Shown one piece after another: positions 6,222 to 12,532 of a stretch of DNA of 12,532 nucleotides (within the stretch, counting starts at the first letter, position 1; each line of letters starts with the position of its first letter). The stretch is from Tropicimonas sp047971885. Lineage in GTDB: Bacteria; Pseudomonadota; Alphaproteobacteria; Rhodobacterales; Rhodobacteraceae. The notes under the pieces are model-generated. The model was not told where the DNA came from, did no database searches, and saw only the letters and a list, made by a program, of their open reading frames with translations. The position numbers and the translations under genes were made by a program. The stretch is from NCBI RefSeq assembly GCF_047971885.1, contig NZ_JBKEAE010000191.1, forward strand, positions 1 through 12,532, in the 5' to 3' direction.

Positions 6222-7217
6222 TTGACGGTTTGCGTGGCAGATATCGCGCTCAGCCCCCCGGTTCTGCTGGCTCCGCTTGCCGGGATCACCGACCTGCCGT
6301 TTCGCCGGATGGTGGCGGGATTCGGCGCCGGGCTCGTCGTGTCGGAAATGGTGGCCAGTCAGGAGATGGTGCAGGCCAGGCCAGGCGCGCGCGCCAGGGC
6401 CGAGCTTGGCCTTGGCGACGGCAAGACAGCCGTCCAGCTTGCCGGGCGAGAAGCGCACTGGATGGCCGAGGCGGCGCGCATGATCGAAGCCAACGGTGCG
6501 GCGATCATCGACATCAACATGGGCTGTCCGGCCCGCAAGATCACCAGTTCCGGCGGGACGGGCGCCAGCGGCTCGGCGCTGATGCGTGATCCGGACCACG
6601 CGCTGACGCTGATCGAGGCCGTGGTGGGCGCGGTGTCGGTTCCGGTGACGCTGAAATGCCGGCTGGGCTGGTGCGACAGCAGCCGCAATGCCGCCGATCT
6701 CGCCCGCCGGGCCGAAGCCGCCGGGGTGCGCATGATCACGGTCCACGGCCGCACGCGCCAGCAGTTCTACAGCGGCCGGGCCGACTGGGCAGCGATCCGC
6801 GAGGTGCGCGAGGCGGTCTCGATCCCCGTCATCGCCAATGGCGATATCGTCGATACCGACAGCGCGCGCGCGGCGCTGGCCGCTTCGGGCGCCGATGGCG
6901 TGATGGTGGGGCGGGGGGCGCAGGGGCGGCCCTGGCTGCTGGCGGCGATCGCGGCCGCTCTGGTCGGCGCGCCCCGGCCGGACGTGCCCGAGGGTGCCGC
7001 GCTAGGGGAACTGGTGAAGGAGCATTATCAAGGCATGATCGCGTTCTATGGCTCGCATCTTGGCAACCGGATGGCGCGCAAGCATCTCGGCTGGTACCTG
7101 GACCGTGCCGGCGACCCGCACGGGTTGCGCCGCCGGCTTCTGACCGAAGCCGACGTGACCGAGGTGCGGCGCCTGATCGCCGCCGCCTTCGACATCGGTG
7201 TGCGGGAGGCTGCGTGA
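6222..7217 (+). CDS. dusB: tRNA-dihydrouridine synthase DusB (NifR3)
   Basis: FMN-dependent enzyme that reduces uridine to dihydrouridine in tRNA; cytosolic. The 331-residue length is normal. Family features are LLAPLAGITDLPFRRM (15-30) at the FMN site, VQLAGREAHWM (71-81), DINMGCPARKI (97-107) with catalytic Cys102, SGSALMRDPDHAL (116-128), TLKCRLGW (143-150), TVHGRTRQQFYSG (173-185), PVIANGDI (202-209) and GVMVGRGAQGRPWLL (226-240). The loop after KIT is slightly longer than I expect (SSGGTGASGS). I chose the TTG start at 6222: AAGGA (6209-6213) lies eight bases upstream, and longer in-frame versions would carry a non-conserved N terminus. It is the first gene of the ntr operon, as nifR3 is in Rhodobacter capsulatus. 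Its stop overlaps the ntrB ATG by one base (TGATG). Confidence 0.96.
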   Translation: MTVCVADIALSPPVLLAPLAGITDLPFRRMVAGFGAGLVVSEMVASQEMVQARPGARARAELGLGDGKTAVQLAGREAHWMAEAARMIEANGAAIIDINMGCPARKITSSGGTGASGSALMRDPDHALTLIEAVVGAVSVPVTLKCRLGWCDSSRNAADLARRAEAAGVRMITVHGRTRQQFYSGRADWAAIREVREAVSIPVIANGDIVDTDSARAALAASGADGVMVGRGAQGRPWLLAAIAAALVGAPRPDVPEGAALGELVKEHYQGMIAFYGSHLGNRMARKHLGWYLDRAGDPHGLRRRLLTEADVTEVRRLIAAAFDIGVREAA

Positions 7218-8308
7218 TGCCGGGTTCGGGGCGTATCTGGTCGTCGCTTCCCATTCCGGCGATGGTGCTCGATGTGGACAACCGCATCACGGCGCTGAAC
7301 CCGGCGGGCGAATTGTTCCTCAACCGGACCATCAGGTCGATCTGGGGCGAGCCGGTTCTTGACCTGCTGGCCATCGATGCGCCGATGGAAGAGGTTCTGG
7401 AGCGCGTGCGCAGCGGGCGCTCGCCCGTGTTCGTCAACGATACCGATGTCGGAACCGGCGACCGGCCGCCGGTGATCTGCAACATCCAGATCGCCCCCAT
7501 CTCGGGCGATCCGGAACGGCTGCTGTTTCTGGTGTCGCCGCGCGAGATCGCCGACCGCGTGGGGCGGTCGATGTCGGCCGACAAGGCGGCGAAATCGGCC
7601 ATCGGCATGGCCGAGATGCTGGCGCACGAAATCAAGAACCCGCTCGCCGGTATTGCCGGCGCAGCGCAGCTTCTGTCCATGAGCCTGTCCAAGGACGACC
7701 TCGAACTCACTGATCTGATCGTGGCCGAGACGCGCCGGATCGTGAAGCTGCTCGATCAGGTCGAGCAGTTCGGCAACCTCAGTCCGCCGGTGCCCCGACC
7801 GGTCAATATCCACGACGTGCTGGATCGTGCCCGCAAGTCGGCGATGATCGGCTTCGCGGCACATATGAGGATTGTCGAGGATTACGATCCCTCGCTGCCG
7901 GCAACCCACGGCGATGCCGACCAGTTGTTGCAGGTGTTCCTGAACCTGCTCAGGAATGCCGCCGAAGCGGCCCGTGGCGAGGCCGGCGAAATCCGCATCC
8001 ATACCTTCTACGAACCGAGCCTCAGGGTGCGGCGCAAGGGCGAGAAGGCGTTCCGCGTGCCGTTGCAGATCGAGATCATCGATAATGGTCCGGGCCTGCC
8101 GGCCGAGATTGCGGACGAGATTTTCGATCCCTTTGTCTCGGGCCGCGAGAACGGCACCGGACTGGGGCTCGCGTTGGTGAGTAAGATCATTTCCGAACAC
8201 AAAGGCTGGATCTCGGTCGATTCCGCTCCTGGGCGTACTGTCTTCCGGATTTCGCTGCCCGTCGCCCCGCAAGAGGGCGATGCAGACCTCAACAAGGAGA
8301 CACGTTAG
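7217..8308 (+). CDS. ntrB: Nitrogen regulation sensor histidine kinase NtrB
   Basis: Cytosolic histidine kinase/phosphatase that controls NtrC phosphorylation in response to nitrogen status, in enteric bacteria through the PII protein GlnB. It has 363 residues. A small PAS domain occupies about 8-110 (IPAMVLDVDNRITALNPAGE). The dimerisation/phosphoacceptor helix carries His137 in AEMLAHEIKNPLAGIAGAAQ. The ATP-binding domain shows the N box FLNLLRNAAEAA (241-252), the G1 box IDNGPGLP (288-295), an F box around DEIFDPFVSGR (300-310) and the G2 box GTGLGLALVSKI (313-324). No membrane segment is visible. The ATG at 7217 follows GGGAGG (7204-7209) by seven bases and overlaps the dusB stop by one base; a GTG three bases earlier is possible. 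It ends immediately before the ntrC ATG, so the pair is probably made in step. Confidence 0.97.
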   Translation: MPGSGRIWSSLPIPAMVLDVDNRITALNPAGELFLNRTIRSIWGEPVLDLLAIDAPMEEVLERVRSGRSPVFVNDTDVGTGDRPPVICNIQIAPISGDPERLLFLVSPREIADRVGRSMSADKAAKSAIGMAEMLAHEIKNPLAGIAGAAQLLSMSLSKDDLELTDLIVAETRRIVKLLDQVEQFGNLSPPVPRPVNIHDVLDRARKSAMIGFAAHMRIVEDYDPSLPATHGDADQLLQVFLNLLRNAAEAARGEAGEIRIHTFYEPSLRVRRKGEKAFRVPLQIEIIDNGPGLPAEIADEIFDPFVSGRENGTGLGLALVSKIISEHKGWISVDSAPGRTVFRISLPVAPQEGDADLNKETR

Positions 8309-9676
8309 ATGGACGGTACCGTTCTCGTCGCTGACGACGATCGCACCATTCGCACCGTGCTGACCCAGGCGCTGACGCGGGCCGGGTGCAAGGTCCACGC
8401 CACATCCTCGCTGGTAACGCTCATGCGCTGGGTCGAGGAGGGCAAGGGCGATCTGGTAATTTCGGATGTCATCATGCCCGACGGGAACGGGCTGGAAACC
8501 CTGCCCAAGATCGCCGAGGAGCGGCCCGGCCTGCCGGTGATCGTGATCTCGGCGCAGAACACCATCATGACGGCGATCCAGGCCGCCGAGGCGGACGCCT
8601 ACGACTATCTGCCCAAGCCGTTGGATCTGCCGGATCTGATGAAGCGTGCCTCGAAGGCGCTGGAGACCAAGCGGCGCGCGCGCGCCGCCCGCTCCGCCGT
8701 CGCGCGCAGCGAATCCGACGATCTGCCGCTGGTCGGGCGCACGCCGGTCATGCAGGCGCTTTACCGGCTGGTCGCGCGGGTGATGAACACCGATCTGGCG
8801 GTGCTGATCACCGGCGAATCCGGCACCGGGAAGTCGCTGATCGCGCGCGCGATTCACGATTTTTCGGATCGTCGCAACCTGCCGTTCGTGGTTGCCGGCG
8901 CGGAGGAGGTGTCGGCCCCCGACGGGATCGCGACCGTGCTGTCCCGGGCGCGCGGCGGATCGGTTCTGATGGACGAGGTGGGCGATCTGGACCCTGAAAC
9001 CCAGGGCCGGATCGTCCGGATGCTCGACACGTTGTCGGACAACGCGCCGCGCATCATGGCCACCTGTCAGGTCGATCTCATGCAGAAGATGGAGCAGGGT
9101 GTCTTCCGGCAGGACCTGTTCTATCGGCTGAGCGGTGTCACGCTCGATGTGCCCTCGCTGCGCGAAAGGGTGGACGATATTCCGCTGCTGGCCGAGCATT
9201 TCCTTGCCCGCGCCGATCGCGACGGAACCGCAAGGCGCCGGTTTTCACCCGCCGCCATGGATCTGGTGCGGGCCTATTCGTGGCCGGGCAACGTGCGACA
9301 AATGGAAAACACCATCCGGCGCCTTGTCATCACCTCGTCAGAGGAAGAAATCGGCCGGACCGAGGTGGAGCAGGTTCTCGGCAATCAGCCCGAGATCGAG
9401 CCGCTTGTCGGCGGTGGAGACGGCGAAAAGCTCTCGGCGTCGGTCGCCAGGCACCTGCGCCGCTATTTCGACCTGCACGGCGGTGTGCTGCCGCCGCCGG
9501 GCCTGTATCAGCGTATCCTCAAGGAGGTCGAGGTGCCGCTGATCGAGATTGCGCTGGATGCGACTGGTGGCAATCAGGCCAAATGTGCCGATCTTCTCGG
9601 AATCAACCGCAATACCTTGCGCAAGAAGATCACCGATCTCGATATTCGCGTGACAAGGCGCCGGAAATTGATGTAA
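8309..9676 (+). CDS. ntrC: Nitrogen response regulator NtrC lacking the GAFTGA loop
   Basis: Response regulator paired with NtrB, 455 residues. The receiver domain (1-120) has the acidic pair Asp10-Asp11, phosphoacceptor Asp53 (ISDVIMPDGNG) and Lys103 (LPKP). The AAA+ domain (about 140-345) has Walker A GESGTGKS (169-176), Walker B VLMDEVGD (219-226), and FRQDLFYRL (266-274) with likely arginine-finger residues. The C-terminal Fis-type helix-turn-helix spans about 411-441 (EIALDATGGNQAKCADLLGI and onward). Between Walker A and Walker B the usual ELFGHEKGAFTGA segment is missing, with only a short APDGIATVLSRARGG stretch there. GAFTGA contacts sigma-54, so this protein should not activate sigma-54 promoters. 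The same loss is known in Rhodobacter capsulatus NtrC, which works with the housekeeping RNA polymerase. The ATG directly follows the ntrB stop, with AAGGAG (8294-8299) nine bases upstream. Confidence 0.97.
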   Translation: MDGTVLVADDDRTIRTVLTQALTRAGCKVHATSSLVTLMRWVEEGKGDLVISDVIMPDGNGLETLPKIAEERPGLPVIVISAQNTIMTAIQAAEADAYDYLPKPLDLPDLMKRASKALETKRRARAARSAVARSESDDLPLVGRTPVMQALYRLVARVMNTDLAVLITGESGTGKSLIARAIHDFSDRRNLPFVVAGAEEVSAPDGIATVLSRARGGSVLMDEVGDLDPETQGRIVRMLDTLSDNAPRIMATCQVDLMQKMEQGVFRQDLFYRLSGVTLDVPSLRERVDDIPLLAEHFLARADRDGTARRRFSPAAMDLVRAYSWPGNVRQMENTIRRLVITSSEEEIGRTEVEQVLGNQPEIEPLVGGGDGEKLSASVARHLRRYFDLHGGVLPPPGLYQRILKEVEVPLIEIALDATGGNQAKCADLLGINRNTLRKKITDLDIRVTRRRKLM

Positions 9677-9729
9677 AAGCGCAACAGAGCCGTGGCAGCA
9701 GGGGCACGCCCTGAAAAGGATCACGGGAT

Positions 9730-9792
9730 ATGGCGGTCAGGCAGCCCGGCCCTGGGTGGCGGGGTGCCGATACATCACGGGGCGAAGTTTGA
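9730..9792 (+). other. Possible 20-codon leader ORF ahead of or inside the ntrY start
   Basis: An ATG at 9730 preceded by AAGGA with nine bases of spacing is the best translation start in the ntrC-ntrY gap. Its frame is not that of ntrY: it reads 20 codons (MAVRQPGPGWRGADTSRGEV) and stops at TGA 9790-9792. That stop overlaps an in-frame ntrY TTG (9789-9791) as TTGA, a coupling arrangement. It could be a translated leader, a spurious frame, or the true ntrY start displaced by a frameshift or sequencing error. A 5-base inverted repeat (CAGGG 9699-9703, CCCTG 9709-9713) lies just before its ribosome-binding site. Confidence 0.3.
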
Positions 9793-12035
9793 CAGGCGCA
9801 ATTCGGCGGTTGAACCTGGACAGTATCGCGCGGCTGCGCCGGCGCCGGCAGGTGCAGACGGTCGCCACCATGGCGCTTGCGATTCTCGCCCCGGTGCTGG
9901 TCGGCTGGACTTTCGTCCTGCTCGGACCGCTCGGGCAGGGGGCGGGGTCTTCGTGGCTCCGTTTCGTCCTGATGCTCGATCTGGTCTATGTGCTGGTGGT
10001 GGCGACATTGGTGCTGAGCCGGGTGATCGCCATGGTCGCCGCGCGGCGGGCCGCTTCTGCCGGATCGAAGCTGCACCTGCGGCTGACCGGCGCCTTTGCC
10101 CTGATCGCGCTGGTGCCGGCGGTCATGGTGGCGATCTTTGCCGGGCTGACGATCAACATCGGGCTCGAGGGCTGGTTTTCTGAACGGGTGCGCAACGTCG
10201 TGGGGGCCTCGCTCGCCGCGGCCGAGGCCTATCAGGGCGAACATGTCCGCGACCTGCGATCCGATACGGCGGCCCTTGCCAACTACCTCGACGCGGCCCG
10301 TGACGCCCGCTTCGCCCTGTCGGACGGAGAGGTCCGCCAGGTCCTGACCCAGGGCCAGCAGCAGGTGCAGCGGGGATTGCGCGAGGCCTATGTCATCGAC
10401 GGCGATGGCGAGATCCGGGCGCGCGGCGAACGCTCCTATCTGTTCGATTTCGAAGAACCGTCATCGGCCGAAATCGCCCGGGCGGGCGAGGGCGAGATGG
10501 TGATCATCGAGGACTGGGACGTGAACGAGTTTCGTGCGCTGGTCAAACTCGCCGCCTTTTCCGACCGCTTTCTCTATGTCAGCCGCGAGGTCGACGGCGC
10601 GATCCTGTCGCTTCTCGACGGAACGACCGAATCGATCCGGCTTTACAACCAGCTTGAAAACGAACGCGGACGCATCCTGTTCGAATTCTCGCTGCTCTAT
10701 ATCGGATTCGCGGTGATTCTGGTTCTGGCGGCGATCTGGATCGGCCTGTGGTTCGCCGAGCGGCTCTCGCGCCCGATCGGCCAGCTTGCCGCTGCGGCCG
10801 AGAAGGTGGGCGAGGGCGATCTGACCGTACAGGTGCGCGAACAGCCGGGCGACGACGAGATCGCCACCCTGGGGCGCGTGTTCAACCAGATGACGCGCCA
10901 GATCAAGGCGCAGCGCGATACGTTGCTTGATGCCAACGCGCAGATCGAAAAGCGGCGCCGGCTGTTCGAGACGGTGCTGTCCTCGGTCACGGCGGGAGTG
11001 ATCGGGCTCGATGCCGAGGGGCGGGTGGATTTCATGAACCCCGCCGCGCTGCGATTGCTTCGCATCGAAGGCGAAGTTGCCGACCAGCACAGCGCGCTGG
11101 CGCAGGCGGTGCCGGAATTTGCCGGGGTGCTGGCCCGGTTGCGTGCCAGCGGCCATAATGTGACGCAAGAAGAAATCCGCGTAACGCGCGACGGCAAGAT
11201 GGAAAATCTTCTGGTGCGACTGGCGGAACGGCGCTCGACCGAAGGGGCGCTCGAGGGTTTTGTTGTCGCCTTCGACGATGTGACCGAACTGGTCACCGCG
11301 CAGCGCATGGCGGCATGGGGCGATGTTGCGCGGCGTATCGCCCACGAGATCAAGAACCCGCTGACCCCGATCCAGCTTTCGGCCGAGCGGATCAAGCGCA
11401 AGTTCGCGCGCAAGCTCGACGAGGCGGACGCCGACTCCCTCGCGAACATGACCGATGTCATCGTGCGCCAGACCAACGATCTGCGGCGGATCGTCGACGA
11501 ATTTTCGAAATTCGCCCGCATGCCCGAGCCCGACCGGCGCGATGCCGATCTGACGCGCCTTGTGCGCGATACCGTCACGCTGCAGCGCCAGCAACTGGGC
11601 GAGGCGTTGAATGCCGATCTGCCCGAGGCTGCCACGCCAGTGCAGGTCGACGAGACGATGATCGGTCAGGCGTTGACCAACGTAGTAAAGAATGCCGGAG
11701 AGGCAATTGAAAGTCTTGAGGAAAAAGGCGCTCCGGATGGGTTTGTTCCAGAGGTGCGGATAACGCTTTCGGTCGAAGGGCCGCAGGCGGTTGTCCGGGT
11801 GGCCGACAACGGTATCGGGTTGCCGGAAGACCGTGGGCGGTTGTTCGAGCCTTATGTGACGACCCGCGCGAAGGGCACCGGGCTCGGCCTGCCCATCGTG
11901 AAGAAGATCATCGAGGAACACGGCGGCAGCTTCGATCTGGTCGATGCGCCGCTGTTCGAGGGCAATGACCATCGCGGCGCGATGGCGGAAATCCGGCTGC
12001 CGATGGCGGCCGAACTCGGACGAGCAGCCGAGTGA
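9756..12035 (+). CDS. ntrY: Membrane sensor histidine kinase NtrY
   Basis: Membrane-bound histidine kinase of the NtrY family, partner of NtrX, linked in alphaproteobacteria to nitrogen metabolism and in some species to redox or envelope responses. It has 759 residues from the GTG at 9756. Membrane segments lie at about 36-57, 69-92, 111-134 and 312-333; residues 135-311 form the presumed periplasmic sensor region. A HAMP domain follows (about 334-388), then PAS (about 402-512, GVIGLDAEGRVDFMNPAAL). The phosphoacceptor is His530 in RRIAHEIKNPLTPIQLSAER. The kinase domain shows the N box with Asn642 and Asn646, G1 VADNGIGLP (682-690) and G2 GTGLGLPIVKKI (707-718). The start is uncertain: GTG 9756 has a poor ribosome-binding site, TTG 9789 is a good alternative, and a frameshifted ATG at 9730 has the best site. 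It lies 79 bases after ntrC and 22 before ntrX. Confidence 0.95.
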   Translation: MAGCRYITGRSLTGAIRRLNLDSIARLRRRRQVQTVATMALAILAPVLVGWTFVLLGPLGQGAGSSWLRFVLMLDLVYVLVVATLVLSRVIAMVAARRAASAGSKLHLRLTGAFALIALVPAVMVAIFAGLTINIGLEGWFSERVRNVVGASLAAAEAYQGEHVRDLRSDTAALANYLDAARDARFALSDGEVRQVLTQGQQQVQRGLREAYVIDGDGEIRARGERSYLFDFEEPSSAEIARAGEGEMVIIEDWDVNEFRALVKLAAFSDRFLYVSREVDGAILSLLDGTTESIRLYNQLENERGRILFEFSLLYIGFAVILVLAAIWIGLWFAERLSRPIGQLAAAAEKVGEGDLTVQVREQPGDDEIATLGRVFNQMTRQIKAQRDTLLDANAQIEKRRRLFETVLSSVTAGVIGLDAEGRVDFMNPAALRLLRIEGEVADQHSALAQAVPEFAGVLARLRASGHNVTQEEIRVTRDGKMENLLVRLAERRSTEGALEGFVVAFDDVTELVTAQRMAAWGDVARRIAHEIKNPLTPIQLSAERIKRKFARKLDEADADSLANMTDVIVRQTNDLRRIVDEFSKFARMPEPDRRDADLTRLVRDTVTLQRQQLGEALNADLPEAATPVQVDETMIGQALTNVVKNAGEAIESLEEKGAPDGFVPEVRITLSVEGPQAVVRVADNGIGLPEDRGRLFEPYVTTRAKGTGLGLPIVKKIIEEHGGSFDLVDAPLFEGNDHRGAMAEIRLPMAAELGRAAE

Positions 12036-12057
12036 GATTTTGAGGAGAAGAAGATAA

Positions 12058-12532
12058 ATGGGCGACATACTCATTACCGACGACGAACGCGACATCCGCG
12101 AACTGATCGGCGACATTCTCGAAGACGAGGGGTTTTCGGTCCGGCTGGCCGCCAATTCGGAAGACTGCATGAGGGAGATCGAGAGGGAAGCGCCGGCGCT
12201 GATGATCCTCGATATCTGGCTGAAAGACAGCAAGATGGACGGCATCGACATCCTCAAGACCGTGAAACGCGAGAAGCCGGATATCCCGATCGTCATCATT
12301 TCGGGGCATGGCAATATCGAAATCGCCGTCGCGGCGATCAAGCAGGGTGCCTATGACTTCATCGAGAAACCCTTCAACATTGATCAGTTGCTGGTGGTGA
12401 TCCGGCGCGCAATGGAAACCTCGCGCCTGCGGCGGGAGAACACCGAACTGCGCCGCAAGGAGGTCACCGCGGCCGAGATGATCGGCACCAGCGCCGCGTT
12501 CAAGGCGCTGAAGGCCCAGCTCGACAAGGTGA
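12058..12532 (+). CDS. ntrX: Response regulator NtrX, 3' end outside the window
   Basis: Partial gene: about 158 codons are present and the frame is open at the right edge. The receiver domain (1-118) shows the acidic pocket Asp8-Asp9, phosphoacceptor Asp52 in ILDIWLKDSKMDGI, which is the characteristic NtrX stretch, SGHGNIEIAVAAIKQGAYDF (82-101), and Lys104 in EKPF. Residues from about 138 (AEMIGTSAAFKALKAQL) are the start of the AAA+ domain; the nucleotide-binding and DNA-binding parts are beyond the window, so GAFTGA status cannot be judged. The ATG at 12058 follows GAGGAG (12042-12047) by ten bases. It lies 22 bases after ntrY, its presumed kinase partner, and is the last gene seen of the dusB-ntrBC-ntrYX operon. 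Confidence 0.96.
   Translation, partial: MGDILITDDERDIRELIGDILEDEGFSVRLAANSEDCMREIEREAPALMILDIWLKDSKMDGIDILKTVKREKPDIPIVIISGHGNIEIAVAAIKQGAYDFIEKPFNIDQLLVVIRRAMETSRLRRENTELRRKEVTAAEMIGTSAAFKALKAQLDKV

Noticed and set aside
7046..9199. 717-residue minus-strand open frame across dusB, ntrB and ntrC
   Set aside because: Antisense shadow rich in His, Arg, Gln and Asp; the plus strand has complete, motif-verified genes over its whole length.
10461..12341. 626-residue minus-strand open frame across ntrY and ntrX
   Set aside because: Antisense shadow of two clearly recognised genes.

Overview
The window reads as chromosomal core sequence of a high-GC alphaproteobacterium, most likely in or near the Rhodobacteraceae. 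The reasons are a fused IspD-IspF enzyme, a dusB(nifR3)-ntrB-ntrC-ntrY-ntrX string, and an NtrC that lacks the sigma-54 contact loop, a trait described for Rhodobacter capsulatus NtrC. The species cannot be named from the sequence alone.

Layout. Bases 1-614 hold no gene I can support. They contain a C-rich, G-poor tract (a possible Rho-utilisation region), a short repeated motif and a plausible lipA promoter. lipA (+) follows and converges, with a 28-base gap, on an unnamed gene on the minus strand that I read as a calpain-like (C2-type) cysteine-peptidase homologue. Upstream of that gene on the minus strand is hpt. Diverging from hpt is a small START/Coq10-RatA family gene (+). It overlaps tail-to-tail with a minus-strand operon ispDF-pgpA-cinA, whose genes are joined by 4-base ATGA overlaps. 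A 172-base divergent region then separates ispDF from the plus-strand operon dusB-ntrB-ntrC-ntrY-ntrX. ntrX runs off the right edge.

How the genes work together. The right half is the nitrogen-control module: two sensor-kinase/response-regulator pairs (NtrB/NtrC cytosolic, NtrY/NtrX membrane-bound), led by the tRNA dihydrouridine synthase gene that commonly precedes ntrBC. The left half is housekeeping: lipoate synthesis, purine salvage, a probable ubiquinone-binding or RatA-like protein, isoprenoid precursor synthesis, phosphatidylglycerol synthesis and pyridine-nucleotide salvage.

I see no mobile element, CRISPR array, tRNA or rRNA, and no obviously new multi-gene system. The points most worth a second look are the calpain-like protein with a Cys-His-Asp arrangement, two 17-base dyads resembling NtrC sites in the ispDF/dusB divergent region, the GAFTGA-less NtrC, a 20-codon leader ORF at the start of ntrY, and the triple motif plus C-rich tract upstream of lipA.
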